Source: Pedobacter ginsenosidimutans (GTDB taxonomy: Bacteria; Bacteroidota; Bacteroidia; Sphingobacteriales; Sphingobacteriaceae). Taken from it: a stretch of DNA of 64,000 bases. Below the pieces are notes generated by a model. That model was not told where the DNA came from. It saw only the letters and a list, made by a program, of their open reading frames with translations, and made no database searches. Shown here piece after piece: positions 52,263 through 61,956 of the stretch. Location: NCBI RefSeq assembly GCF_001442625.1, contig NZ_LMZQ01000005.1, forward strand, positions 248,001 to 312,000, read 5' to 3'. Positions within the stretch are counted from its first letter, which is position 1; each line of letters begins with the position of its first letter. The position numbers were made by a program, and so were the translations under genes.

Positions 52263-53039
52263 TTAAGCCTCGCTTAGTTCAATCCATACCGGACCGTGAT
52301 CGCTTGTTTTTTCCCAGCCCCTCACTTGTTTATCTACTCCCGCAGATTTTAAGCGATCACTAACCTGAGGACTTAGTAAAAAATGATCAATTCTTAATCC
52401 CGCATCTCTACCATATGCATTCCTGAAATAATCCCAAAAGGTATATATCGTTTCAGTAGGATATAATTTTCTGATCGCATCTGTCCAGCCTTGCGCCATT
52501 AAATTTTGAAATGCCAAACGGGTTTCAGGACGGAATAAAGCATCTTCAACCCAACGTTCTGGTTTATAGGCATCCAGCTCCGTAGGTATTACGTTATAAT
52601 CGCCACATAAAATTACTGGCAAATTATATTCTAACAATTTTGCTGCGTGGGCTGTAAAACGCTCAAACCATCGCAACTTATATTCGAATTTTGGCCCTGG
52701 TGCCGGATTTCCGTTCGGCAGATAAAGACATCCAATTATAACATTGTTTACCATTGCTTCGATGTATCGGCTGTGCAAATCTTCAGGATCGCCATCCAAA
52801 TTTCGTTTTAGCTCTTTTATTTCCAGGTTTCGGGCCAATATAGCAACGCCATTCCAACTTTTTTGACCATGCCAAATGGCATTATAACCAGCATCTTTAA
52901 TAGCTTGCTCCGGAAATTTTTCCTGCGGTGCTTTTAATTCCTGTAAACAAACTACATCAGGTTGGGTTTCTTCTAACCACCTTAACAGAACAGGTAAGCG
53001 CCCATTTATTCCGTTTACATTATAAGTTGCTATTTTCAT
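52263..53039 (-). CDS. xth: Exodeoxyribonuclease III
   Basis: 258 residues from the ATG at 53039; a TTG 9 bp upstream is less likely. Motifs of the ExoIII/APE family: ATYNVNGINGRLP, CLQELKAP (metal Glu), GCLYLPNGNP, LCGDYNVIPTELD and the final KTSDHGPVWIEL (catalytic Asp-His). It cuts DNA at abasic sites and degrades 3' ends in base excision repair. Confidence 0.95.
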   Translation of the reverse strand: MKIATYNVNGINGRLPVLLRWLEETQPDVVCLQELKAPQEKFPEQAIKDAGYNAIWHGQKSWNGVAILARNLEIKELKRNLDGDPEDLHSRYIEAMVNNVIIGCLYLPNGNPAPGPKFEYKLRWFERFTAHAAKLLEYNLPVILCGDYNVIPTELDAYKPERWVEDALFRPETRLAFQNLMAQGWTDAIRKLYPTETIYTFWDYFRNAYGRDAGLRIDHFLLSPQVSDRLKSAGVDKQVRGWEKTSDHGPVWIELSEA

Positions 53040-53308
53040 CGGTATCAATATGTTTTAATGGTAATGAGGCAATCATGATTGATCTGGAGTGTGTTTTTTT
53101 GAAAATCACGATAATTTCATTTTATAAATCTCCGCAATAAAACTCAAAAATGAAACTAAGTATTTCAGATAGTAAAGCTAAGCGTGGCTTAGCATTCTTA
53201 TAACATGAAATCTTTAACTATTACACTACTTTTTAAAACTAATAATAAACTAAAATGTTTAATTTTGGAGATTCATTCATGTTTGAGCGCATGTTTGAGT
53301 TTAGATAT

Positions 53309-53338
53309 AGGGATAGGCTGTTAGTCTATCCCTTTTTA
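53309..53338 (+). terminator. Orphan plus-strand terminator
   Basis: AGGGATAG and CTATCCCT pair around a 9-nt loop and are followed by TTTT. No annotated plus-strand gene precedes it; it would end a short transcript from the 270 bp upstream (see findings). It lies between two minus-strand genes. Confidence 0.6.
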
Positions 53339-53351
53339 TGCTCAATGATCT

Positions 53352-53720
53352 TTAGTTTTTATCCAACAATTTTTTCACTTTCTGTTGGAGATCCATAATA
53401 TCAAAAGGTTTTTCAATGATGGCAGTTGGTGAGCAGCCTAAATTATCCATATTTAAAGCCGAAAGCAATATAATGGGCAAATGAGCTGTTTTAGGATTGT
53501 GCTTTAATTTATTGCAAATATCCCGGCCATCATGTTTACCAATACGGATATCCAATAAAATAATATCTGGCAGAAAATCGGCGATTGCTCCTTCCAGATC
53601 ATCGGCGCTTAAAATGCCTTTAATAAGGTAATGTCCTTCTTCAAAAATTAAATTTATAATGTCGTGGATGTCCTCATCATCATCAACTATGAAGATTTTC
53701 TTAACTAGCAGGTTGCTCAT
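53352..53720 (-). CDS. Single-domain response regulator (CheY-like)
   Basis: About 122 residues from ATG 53720 (a TTG 9 bp upstream is possible). IFIVDDDEDIHDI gives the acidic pocket, IILLDIRIGKHDGRD the phospho-acceptor Asp, LLSALN the switch Thr/Ser position and IIEKPFD the conserved Lys. There is no output domain, so it signals through protein contacts. It lies close to the ECF sigma factor and the NarL/kinase pair. Confidence 0.9.
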   Translation of the reverse strand: MSNLLVKKIFIVDDDEDIHDIINLIFEEGHYLIKGILSADDLEGAIADFLPDIILLDIRIGKHDGRDICNKLKHNPKTAHLPIILLSALNMDNLGCSPTAIIEKPFDIMDLQQKVKKLLDKN

Positions 53721-53798
53721 ATGCAACAAATCTAGTTTAACTTAATTAGCTAACATGACGTATTTATACCTGAATTTACCGAATAAATGATGAGAACA

Positions 53799-54317
53799 CT
53801 AAGCAGCCAAACCAGATTTATAATTTTTAAGCATCTTTTTAAGAAGCCCTCTTGCTACATGTATTTTGGTTTTTACAGTGCCTAAGGGAATATCGAGCTC
53901 AGCAGCAATTTCATGATATTTATACCCTTCAAAATAACGGCAAAAACAAAAACGACAATCTTCGGGCAAGGCATTTAACGACTTTTGGATGTCCTCCATC
54001 ATAAACTTTGCCGCACCACCATTAAATGATGCGCTTGGAACCAGTTGGATGGAAGTTAAATCCTCTTCCTGCTGGATCATTTCATTTTTCCGTTTTACCT
54101 TGTAATAATGATTAAGAAAGGTATTTTTTAGAATTGTAAAAAGCCATGCACGTACATTACTTCCCATTTCAAACTTAGCCGAAAACCTGAACGCCTTCAT
54201 AAAGGTGTCCTGAACTAAATCGGCTGCATCGTCTTCATCACGCGTATAGGCTAATGCGCGATCGAAAAGTGGTTGCCTGTATTGGTATATGTCACAATTG
54301 AAATTTAATGTTTCCAT
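53799..54317 (-). CDS. ECF-type RNA polymerase sigma factor
   Basis: 172 residues. Region 2: ALAYTRDEDDAADLVQDTFM and VRAWLFTILKNTFLNHYYK. Region 4: LPEDCRFCFCRYFEGYKYHE then GTVKTKIHVARGLLKK. These match the sigma-70 ECF family. No anti-sigma factor gene is adjacent, so regulation may be through expression level or a distant partner. It lies in a cluster of regulatory genes on the minus strand. Confidence 0.93.
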   Translation of the reverse strand: METLNFNCDIYQYRQPLFDRALAYTRDEDDAADLVQDTFMKAFRFSAKFEMGSNVRAWLFTILKNTFLNHYYKVKRKNEMIQQEEDLTSIQLVPSASFNGGAAKFMMEDIQKSLNALPEDCRFCFCRYFEGYKYHEIAAELDIPLGTVKTKIHVARGLLKKMLKNYKSGLAA

Positions 54318-54442
54318 GATTCGTTTTAGGTCTGATGTAAGTATTCAACAAACAGCACCATGCAATGTTATTTGTAGAAATACGCGATTTTTTACGGTTT
54401 ATTTAAAACACTAAAAAATTGCCCAAAAAACGATCAAAAACA

Positions 54443-55093
54443 CTAGGCTACATAACCATTTCGCATAGCAAAACGAACCAGAGAAGCAGAGTTTTTTGTG
54501 CCGGTTTTACTGATTAAAGCTTCTCTCTGGCTCTCTACTGTCCGCCTGCTTAAGTACAATTTGTCTGCTATTTCCTGATTGGTCAACCCATCCGCGATGA
54601 GTTTTAATACATTAATTTCACGTTCAGAAAAGTTGATTTCAGTATTCATTTTTTGCGAAAGCATATTTAACTGGGTATTAAAACGCTCTAAAATGGAGAT
54701 GCATAAATTAGAGGAAAGGTACCGTTTTCCTTTCATTACATGCTTTAGGCAAAATAGCAATTCATCTTCTTCGATATCTTTTGAAAGGTAAGCAAAAGCG
54801 CCTGATGTAAAGGCATTTGACGCATACTTTTCATCATCTAAAATAGACAAAACAACAACTTTTATGTCGTATCCCCGCTCCTTAATGGTGCTGGCTAAAC
54901 CTATTCCATCGAGTCCGGGCATTACAATATCTGATAAAATGATATCCGCTTTTATTCCCTTTTCCAAAAGTTCCAAAACCGCTAAACCTTCTGATACTTC
55001 TGCAACAACCTTGATGCCTTCGTGTTTTTCTATAAGTGCTTTAAGTGATGTCCGGATAATATGGTGATCATCCGCAAGAATAATGTTAATCAT
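54443..55093 (-). CDS. NarL/FixJ-type response regulator
   Basis: 216 residues. Receiver with ILADDHHIIRTSL, DIILSDIVMPGLDG (acceptor Asp), VLSILDD and AYLSKDIE. The C-terminal LuxR helix-turn-helix is FSEREINVLKLIADGLTNQE and YLSRRTVESQREAL. It probably pairs with the PAS kinase encoded 40 bp upstream on the same strand. Confidence 0.94.
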   Translation of the reverse strand: MINIILADDHHIIRTSLKALIEKHEGIKVVAEVSEGLAVLELLEKGIKADIILSDIVMPGLDGIGLASTIKERGYDIKVVVLSILDDEKYASNAFTSGAFAYLSKDIEEDELLFCLKHVMKGKRYLSSNLCISILERFNTQLNMLSQKMNTEINFSEREINVLKLIADGLTNQEIADKLYLSRRTVESQREALISKTGTKNSASLVRFAMRNGYVA

Positions 55094-55133
55094 AATTCAA
55101 ATATAACTTACACTGTTTTAAATTAAAAAAAGG

Positions 55134-56210
55134 CTACTTAGGCAGTTCAATATAGAAGGTGGTTCCGATACCAATTTTGCTCTTAAACCAGATTTTTCCC
55201 TGGTGCAATTCAACAATTGCTTTGATTATTCCCATACCAAATCCGCCGGATTCTTCGCCTTTCAAACCTGGTCTTAGGGTTTCGGGCAAATGATCAAAAA
55301 GCCCTGCCTGCAACTCATCTGGAATTCCAACCCCATTATCGGCCACAGTAATTAAAACAGTACTTTCATATTCCTCGGCATGTAAAGTAATATTTCCATG
55401 ATCGGCAGTAAATTTTATTGAATTTGAGATTAGATTATTGATTACCTGCATAAATTTCATGCTATCCAGGTGCAGATAAATCTGTTCGGCAGAACTTGTG
55501 AATTTAATATTCTTCATTTTCCCTAGTTTCGATCGTTTGTAAAAACGAACTACATCTCTAAGTTCCCAAACCAAATCTGCCCGCTCCTTGCCAATTTCTA
55601 CTATCGATGATTTTAAAAACTCCCGGTTAATCATGCTCCGTACCAAAAGCAGGTTACGCTCACACATATCCAGAATAAAAGCTAATGAGTTTATCATTTG
55701 CTCATCGCCTGTTTGGGCCACACCTTTTTTCATAGATGAGGCAGTTAATTTCATCATGGCCAGCGGTTCTTTTAAATCGTGAGCCAATACTTCCAAGGTG
55801 ATATTTTTTCGGGCGTTTATTTGTTCAATATGGATTTTATTATGGCGCATTATTGTGGTATCTTCTACTGTACCCACTAAATGCTTTACTTCCCCATCCG
55901 TAACAGCAAACACAGTTACCCGCACATACTTTTCTCTATCGACAAACAGTAAACGGAATTCATATTTTTTCTCTGTACCATCTTTAAGGCATTCCTTATA
56001 ACAGGACTTTACATGTTCCGAATCTTCAGGGTGTACCCGCTCAAAAAGTAACTGCGGCTTAGCCATAATTTCATCAAGGCCCAGTTCCCAAATTTTACTT
56101 ATCGATTTATTGAGATATGAAAAATTTTGTGCCGTATAATCGAAAATAAAATACCCATCAGCAGAGTGGTTGCCCAGGTTACAAAAAAGCTCTTTATTTA
56201 ATTCGATCAT
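55134..56210 (-). CDS. PAS-domain sensor histidine kinase
   Basis: 358 residues, soluble. A PAS fold spans residues 10-125 (GYFIFDYTAQNFSYLNKSIS; KHLVGTVEDTT). The H-box is EVLAHDLKEPLAMMKLTASS, then N-box NNLISNSIKFTADHG, G1 VADNGVGIP and G2 GGFGMGIIKAIVELHQG. It would phosphorylate the NarL-type regulator next to it. The lack of membrane helices suggests an internal signal. Confidence 0.93.
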   Translation of the reverse strand: MIELNKELFCNLGNHSADGYFIFDYTAQNFSYLNKSISKIWELGLDEIMAKPQLLFERVHPEDSEHVKSCYKECLKDGTEKKYEFRLLFVDREKYVRVTVFAVTDGEVKHLVGTVEDTTIMRHNKIHIEQINARKNITLEVLAHDLKEPLAMMKLTASSMKKGVAQTGDEQMINSLAFILDMCERNLLLVRSMINREFLKSSIVEIGKERADLVWELRDVVRFYKRSKLGKMKNIKFTSSAEQIYLHLDSMKFMQVINNLISNSIKFTADHGNITLHAEEYESTVLITVADNGVGIPDELQAGLFDHLPETLRPGLKGEESGGFGMGIIKAIVELHQGKIWFKSKIGIGTTFYIELPK

Positions 56211-56907
56211 TATTTAATGTTTGATAATTTGTCCAGTAAATGATGTAATTATATCATCAGCAGCAACCACATCACAAACATCACACACGCTAAAAAGTTT
56301 TAATCAAAAAATGTGCATAATACTTCATATGATAACATGTAAATTACTTTAGATCTGTTTTTAGAGATATTAACATTTTCCACACGATGTGCAAAATTAT
56401 TTTGCGGATCAAAACCAACTATTGCCTAAATTGTTAAGCATAAAAGAAAGATAAAAAAGTCCTGTGAGCGGGAGATCCGCGGAGGGCAGGCACACCATAG
56501 AGAAGACACCGTCCTTCTTACCAATAGCCATCGCACAGGTGGCTATTTTTATTATGTAGTGGCTATTTTAAAATTACCTTTTTGCCTGTTTGAGCTAATT
56601 TTCTCGCTGTCGCTATAATTTCATAATCATCTCTCCCACTATTCTTTAACCTTATTTTTTTATCGTTAATGGCCTGCGTGAATCCATTTGCACAAAACAC
56701 TTACATATTTTTACACTAAAAGGCCAGCTCTACGAGGCTTCTATAATTCCTGTAGTCCAAATTAGAAATTTAAAAAGCTCTTGATGCTAATACCTAAAAA
56801 TATTACAATATTGGAGATAGGAAAATGAAGCGACCAGAGTTAAGATGTAAATAAAAAGAAAAATTAACGGGATGACTTAGCTTATTCTATTAGTTAAAAC
56901 CTTAGTT
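56211..56907. other. 700-bp region without protein genes
   Basis: Contains the candidate structured RNA at 56459-56553 and otherwise AT-rich sequence. No open frame with convincing composition was seen. The first part presumably has the promoter of the histidine kinase. Confidence 0.5.
56459..56553 (+). ncRNA. Candidate structured small RNA with terminator
   Basis: Three hairpins follow one another. First CCTG..GCGGGAGATCCGC..CAGG (56461-56490), then AGAAG..CTTCT (56501-56518), then AATAGCCA..TGGCTATT (56523-56547) followed by TTTATT like a terminator. The segment is clearly more GC-rich than its surroundings. It matches no RNA family I can name and no ORF lies within. Confidence 0.4.
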
Positions 56908-57333
56908 TTATTGATATAAAAATGTATCAGGTCTTTTATTTCTAAGTGGGAATTCCTTATTAATTGGCTCTAACTCTTGCTGCTCTTCTGTAATTAACAG
57001 GTCGTTGTATTTTTCTAGCAGATGAATATATTTATTCATCCAGAAATACACAGAATTATTATCCGAACCGATTTGTTTACCAGGATCTGCCGTTTGATTG
57101 ATGGATTCGGGGTTGTACTTGGGGAAAGCTTCCGGAAATGCCGAAGAAAGATCCTGACCTAATAACTTGCCTACCTGCCAAATTACTTCATGCCCAATTC
57201 TGTCTTGACCAAACCAGTTGTAGATTGTTCTGCGGCTTACATTAAGTTTCCTTGAAAGCTCGCTGATGCCCATGCGATCTCTGCGCACTAAGCGTTCAAG
57301 AATTTCTCCTTGTTTTAGTTCTTTTGTTGTCAT
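56908..57333 (-). CDS. Helix-turn-helix DNA-binding protein
   Basis: 141 residues. Residues 10-60 hold a helix-turn-helix, ISELSRKLNVSRRTIYNWFG, in which the recognition helix and following tryptophan resemble XRE/Fis-like or transposase-type HTH. The C-terminal half is polar and not assigned. A perfect palindrome at 57447-57460, about 115 bp upstream of its start, could be its own operator. Confidence 0.75.
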   Translation of the reverse strand: MTTKELKQGEILERLVRRDRMGISELSRKLNVSRRTIYNWFGQDRIGHEVIWQVGKLLGQDLSSAFPEAFPKYNPESINQTADPGKQIGSDNNSVYFWMNKYIHLLEKYNDLLITEEQQELEPINKEFPLRNKRPDTFLYQ

Positions 57334-57446
57334 TGAGATAATTAATTTTTAAAAAATGAAAAAAATAATTAAATCAGCTATCGGGGACGATTGACAATTC
57401 AAATGTAAGAATAAGTGTAAAAGGTTGTATAAAAGGTGTTGATTTT

Positions 57447-57460
57447 TTGACATATGTCAA
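57447..57460. promoter_or_regulatory. Perfect 14-bp palindrome, possible operator
   Basis: TTGACATATGTCAA lies in the 275 bp between the divergent HTH and DUF1801 genes. A symmetrical site of this size suits a dimeric regulator such as the adjacent HTH protein; binding is inferred only from position. Confidence 0.3.
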
Positions 57461-57608
57461 ACTGCATTAGCGAATTACTGTGAAATACGCTCAAAATGAG
57501 TAGTTTTCAACCTATATTTTTCAAGAAATAATGTATTACTTTAAATACAATCACAACAGAAATTGAAATTATTTGGCCAAACCCTTATATTCATCATAAA
57601 AAAAAGAT

Positions 57609-58025
57609 ATGGCACAGAATAAAACTACAGAAAACGATTTAAGCGTTCCAGACTTTTTAAATACCATTCCCGACGAAAATAAAAGAGCCGATTGTTTTAA
57701 CCTGTCGGATATTCTAAGTTTAGCCACAGGTTTTAAAGCTAAAATGTGGGGAAATGCCATTGTAGGTTTTGGGAGTTACCATTACAAATATGAAAGCGGC
57801 CGGGAAGGTGATGCACCATTGGCTGGTTTTTCACCAAGAAAAGATGCCATAGTTTTATACCTATCTTCTCAATTTAAAGATCGGGAAGAATTGCTTTCCA
57901 AATTCGGTAAACATAAAACTTCCAAAGCCTGTATCTACGTAAAAAAATTGAGTGATATCCATATCGAAGTTTTAAAAGAAATGATTATCAATTCTGTAGC
58001 CCACACAAGTAGCCTGTATCCTTAA
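57609..58025 (+). CDS. DUF1801 domain protein
   Basis: 138 residues. KMWGNAIVGFGSYHYKYESG and the later LAGFSPRKDAIVLYL are the central features of DUF1801 (YdhG-like), whose role is unknown; the fold is related to iron- or ligand-binding SCP-like proteins. No signal. It is divergent from the HTH gene and followed by 295 bp without a convincing gene. Confidence 0.88.
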   Translation: MAQNKTTENDLSVPDFLNTIPDENKRADCFNLSDILSLATGFKAKMWGNAIVGFGSYHYKYESGREGDAPLAGFSPRKDAIVLYLSSQFKDREELLSKFGKHKTSKACIYVKKLSDIHIEVLKEMIINSVAHTSSLYP

Positions 58026-58320
58026 AGATGGGGAAATATAATGGAACTGAAACCACCGATGAATATGAGCGCTTTTCTTTTGCCGCAGCTACACAGATAA
58101 ATATGAGATATAAACTGTCCTTCTGAGTATAATGAAGGATCTTATTACGACATTACATATATGTCTATTTTTGCAGTCAAAAGACTGCCGCATGCATAAT
58201 CTATCTTAACTCCTCAATGGGAGAAAGCATCCACTTTGTGATGTAAATAAGAAGTTACGCTATAATAAGTTAAATTTTACAATATTTGATTATTCCTTAT
58301 TTCGAACAAACTAACTGGAA
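58026..58320. other. Intergenic region without convincing gene
   Basis: 295 bp. A 32-codon frame at 58028-58126 starts three bases after the DUF1801 stop but resembles nothing known. The last 60 bp presumably carry the promoter of the peptidase gene. Confidence 0.35.
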
Positions 58321-60738
58321 ATGATAAAAAAACTACACCTCTATTTATTGATAGCGGGCGCTTGTATTTCGCTTAATTCGGCCGCACAAGATGCAGTAAG
58401 CTACCAAACACCCCCAAAAGAAATTGCCGATTTATTACTTGCCAAACCAACCCCAGGCGTAAGTATTGATGGCAAAGCAGAATGGATCTTGTTTAGCGAG
58501 CGTAACTCCTATCCTTCGGTAGAAGAACTGGCCTTACCCGAATACAGAATTGCAGGCTTAAGGTTAAACCCCAATAACTACTCACCGAGCAGACAAACCT
58601 ACATCAATAACTTTAGCTTAAAAAATATCAAATCCAACCAAACGTTTCAGGTTGCAGGATTGCCAACTCCATTATACGCCAGCAACATTAGCTGGAATCC
58701 ATCAGAAAATAAAATTGCATTTACCAATACTACTCAAAAAGGAGTAGATCTTTATATTATTGATCTGGCTACAAAAAAAGCTGTCAAAACCAATAAGGCT
58801 TTTTTAAATGTGGTTTTAGGTAGTGGCCTTACGTGGTTAAATGATAATACCATTATCTACCGCACGGTAACTAAACCTGCAAGTGCTGCACCTAAAAAGC
58901 CATTGATGCCAAAAGGGCCAACCATTCAGCAAAACTTAGGTAAAGCTGCACCAAGTGCCACTTATCAGGATTTAATTAAATCACCTTTTGACGAACAATT
59001 GTTCGAGTTTTTCGCAACCTCGCAATTGGTAAAAAATACAGCAGGTGTAGAAACGGCCATTGGAAAACCAGCTATTTATGGTTCGACAAGTTTATCACCT
59101 GATAAAAATTACATGATGATCGAAACTATACGCAAACCTTTTTCTTATTTGGTTACTGCAAACGGTTTTCCATCAACGGTAACCATTACTGATTTAACCG
59201 GTAAAACCATTAAAGTTATTGCTGAACTACCTTCATCAGAGGGTACTCCATCTGGTTATGACAATACACAAAATGTACCGCGTGGTTTCGATTGGAGGGA
59301 TGATGAACCTGCTACACTGGTTTGGAGCAAGCCATTGGATAGTGGTTTAATTAAAAAAGATGTTCCCTTTCATGATGCAGTTTATGCGCTAAGCGCACCT
59401 TTTACCGGCACAGAAAAAGAATTATTTAAGACACAGACCCGTTACCGTGGCGTACAATGGGGAGATGCCAACCTTGCTTTAATTATGGAAGGTTTACGTA
59501 GCAAACAAACCAATAAAGTGAGCCGTTATAACCCTACAACAGGCGAAGTAGAAGAATTATACAGCCGTAACCAAACAGATGCCTATGGCAACCCGGGTTC
59601 TCCCGTTACTACGAAAAACAAATATGGCCGACAGGTAATTAAAACGGTTGACAATGGCACTAAACTGTTAATGAACAATGTAGTAGGTTCATCAGAAAAA
59701 GGAGACTTACCGTTCTTAGCCAAATTCGATTTAACCACTAAAAAGAATGAAATTATCTGGCGCAGCGCCGAAGGAACCTTCGAGTATGTAAGTGATGTAA
59801 TTAATCCTGACAAACTGGTTTTGCTTACCCGTAAAGAGAGTCAGAAATTAGTACCTAACTACTTTATCAAAAACCTCATGCTTCGCATCGCCGATCAACC
59901 AATTACTAATTTCACTAATCCATATCCATCTTTAGAAGGCATTACAAAACAGAAAATTTCTTACAAACGTGCAGATGGCGTAGATTTAACAGGCGACCTG
60001 TATTTACCTAAAGGTTACAACAAAGACAAAGATGGTCCATTACCTTCATTAATTTGGGCTTACCCACGCGAGTTTAACTCTGCAGCAGATGCAGCACAGA
60101 TTCGTGGATCGAAAGACAAATTTACTACAATTAGCTGGGCCTCTCCTATTTTCTGGGTAACCCGAGGTTATGCAGTGCTAGATAACGCAGAAATGCCAAT
60201 TGTTGCCAAAGATGGTAAAAAACCTAACGATACCTTTGTAGATCAATTACAGCTCAATGCCGAAGCTGCTATTAATAAACTGGCCGACTTAGGCGTTGGA
60301 GATAAAAAACGTATGGCTGTTGGTGGACATAGTTATGGCGCATTTATGACCGCAAATTTATTGGCCCATACTAATCTTTTTGCTGCAGGTATTGCCCGTA
60401 GCGGAGCTTATAACCGTACGCTTACGCCCTTTGGTTTTCAAAACGAAGAACGTACCTATTGGCAAGTGCCTCAGTTATATTACGAAATGAGCCCATTCAG
60501 TTATGCCGATAAAATTAAAACCCCTATATTGTTAATCCACGGTGACTCTGACGATAACCCGGGCACTTTCCCTATTAACAGCGAACGTTTGTTCAATGCG
60601 ATTAAAGGTGCTGGCGGCACTACCCGTTTTGTATTTTTACCATATGAAGCGCACAGTTACCGTGGCAAAGAAAACTTGCTTCACATGCTTTGGGAGCAAG
60701 ACCAATGGTTAGAAAAATATGTAAAAAATAAAAAATAA
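58321..60738 (+). CDS. S9 family serine peptidase, glutamyl endopeptidase (S9D) type
   Basis: 805 residues with a signal peptide (KKLHLYLLIAGACISLNSAAQ). The N-terminal ~500 residues form a beta-propeller. The C-terminal alpha/beta hydrolase has Ser in VGGHSYGAFMTANLLAH, Asp in LIHGDSDDNPGTFP and His in PYEAHSYRGKENLLH. GIARSGAYNRTLTPFGFQNE matches chloroplast glutamyl endopeptidase and its bacterial relatives, which cut after Glu. Exported, probably to the periplasm. A terminator follows. Confidence 0.93.
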   Translation: MIKKLHLYLLIAGACISLNSAAQDAVSYQTPPKEIADLLLAKPTPGVSIDGKAEWILFSERNSYPSVEELALPEYRIAGLRLNPNNYSPSRQTYINNFSLKNIKSNQTFQVAGLPTPLYASNISWNPSENKIAFTNTTQKGVDLYIIDLATKKAVKTNKAFLNVVLGSGLTWLNDNTIIYRTVTKPASAAPKKPLMPKGPTIQQNLGKAAPSATYQDLIKSPFDEQLFEFFATSQLVKNTAGVETAIGKPAIYGSTSLSPDKNYMMIETIRKPFSYLVTANGFPSTVTITDLTGKTIKVIAELPSSEGTPSGYDNTQNVPRGFDWRDDEPATLVWSKPLDSGLIKKDVPFHDAVYALSAPFTGTEKELFKTQTRYRGVQWGDANLALIMEGLRSKQTNKVSRYNPTTGEVEELYSRNQTDAYGNPGSPVTTKNKYGRQVIKTVDNGTKLLMNNVVGSSEKGDLPFLAKFDLTTKKNEIIWRSAEGTFEYVSDVINPDKLVLLTRKESQKLVPNYFIKNLMLRIADQPITNFTNPYPSLEGITKQKISYKRADGVDLTGDLYLPKGYNKDKDGPLPSLIWAYPREFNSAADAAQIRGSKDKFTTISWASPIFWVTRGYAVLDNAEMPIVAKDGKKPNDTFVDQLQLNAEAAINKLADLGVGDKKRMAVGGHSYGAFMTANLLAHTNLFAAGIARSGAYNRTLTPFGFQNEERTYWQVPQLYYEMSPFSYADKIKTPILLIHGDSDDNPGTFPINSERLFNAIKGAGGTTRFVFLPYEAHSYRGKENLLHMLWEQDQWLEKYVKNKK

Positions 60739-60760
60739 TCTCTCTCTACCTTTATCGATT

Positions 60761-60789
60761 AAAGTGCCTCTATATGAGGCACTTTTTTT
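60761..60789 (+). terminator. Rho-independent terminator of the S9 peptidase gene
   Basis: AAAGTGCCTC pairs with GAGGCACTTT around a 6-nt AT loop and is followed by T. The remaining 265 bp up to the cbpA start are AT-rich and show no gene; a weak repeat of GTCAGAT..ATCTGG type lies at about 60808-60828. Confidence 0.85.
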
Positions 60790-61054
60790 GTTTATTTTTT
60801 TTCGGCGATGTCAGATATTTCTATCTGGTAATCAACTAATTGCCATTTAAAATCAGCTGATAACACTTCCAGACTCTCGCATATCCGAGAATGCCACCAA
60901 CGCAAAATGGTAAATATCTTAATGATCTTGAATTCTTAATGACAAAAAAAGACCTGTCCATTTACAATTAACACATCATTGAAATACACCATTATAAAAC
61001 CTACATTTATACAATAAAATTGAACATTACTGTTATTTATTTGTTAAAGCCATT

Positions 61055-61951
61055 ATGGACTACATAGACTATTATAAAATCCTCGATTTAAAAAAAGACG
61101 CAACAACTGAGGATATTAAAAAAGCTTATAGAAAATTAGCCCGAAAGCACCATCCGGATCTTAACCCCAACAATGAGGAAGCCAATAAAAAATTTCAGCA
61201 AATTAATGAGGCAAACGAGGTTTTAAGTGATCCGGAAAAGCGTAAGAAATATGACAAGTATGGTAAAGATTGGCAACATGCCGATCAGTTAGATGCCCAG
61301 CAACAGCAGCAAAGGCAATACCAGTCGCAAGGTGGAGGATATGGCGGCAATAGCTATTCAGGAGGTTTTGGGGGCGAAGATTTTTCTGATTTCTTTTCTT
61401 CGATGTTTGGTGGCGGCGGAGGCAGAAGCAGTAGAAATTCCCCTTTTAAAGGCCAGGATTTCAATGCCGATTTGCAACTGAATCTACTTGATGCTTATTC
61501 AACGCACAAACAGACTTTAACTGTAAATGGCAAACAAGTGCGTATTACCATTCCGGCGGGTGTAGAAAATGGACAGAAAATTAAACTACCAGGTTACGGT
61601 GCACCAGGTGTTAACAATGGCCCCCCGGGAGATTTATACATCAAATTCAACATTACAGATAATCCTAAATTTAAACGAAAAGGAAACGACATCTACATCC
61701 AGGAAGAAATAAACCTGTACACCGCCATTTTAGGTGGCGAAAAAATTGTAGAAACCTTAAACGGCAAGGTCAAACTTAAAGTACCAGAGGGAACACAGCC
61801 CGATGCTACTTTACGTTTAAAAGGAAAAGGGTTTCCACTTTATAAAAAAGAAAATCAGTTTGGAGATTTATATATCAAGTGGCAGGTAAAATTACCTACC
61901 AATCTAAATGCCGAACAAAAAGAACTATTTGAAAAACTTTCGAAATTCTAA
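61055..61951 (+). CDS. cbpA: DnaJ-like co-chaperone / curved DNA-binding protein CbpA
   Basis: 298 residues. J domain at 1-70 with the HPD motif in KHHPDLNP, which stimulates DnaK. A Gln/Gly-rich linker (about 80-135) follows, then the two beta-rich substrate-binding domains ([39 protein letters not shown]). There is no zinc-finger domain, so it is CbpA rather than DnaJ. The CbpM gene follows 5 bp later, as in E. coli. Confidence 0.95.
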   Translation: MDYIDYYKILDLKKDATTEDIKKAYRKLARKHHPDLNPNNEEANKKFQQINEANEVLSDPEKRKKYDKYGKDWQHADQLDAQQQQQRQYQSQGGGYGGNSYSGGFGGEDFSDFFSSMFGGGGGRSSRNSPFKGQDFNADLQLNLLDAYSTHKQTLTVNGKQVRITIPAGVENGQKIKLPGYGAPGVNNGPPGDLYIKFNITDNPKFKRKGNDIYIQEEINLYTAILGGEKIVETLNGKVKLKVPEGTQPDATLRLKGKGFPLYKKENQFGDLYIKWQVKLPTNLNAEQKELFEKLSKF

Positions 61952-61956
61952 CCATT

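Noticed and set aside
58028..58126. 32-codon frame after the DUF1801 gene
   Set aside because: Short, no motif, no recognisable relative; could be a gene fragment but cannot be supported.
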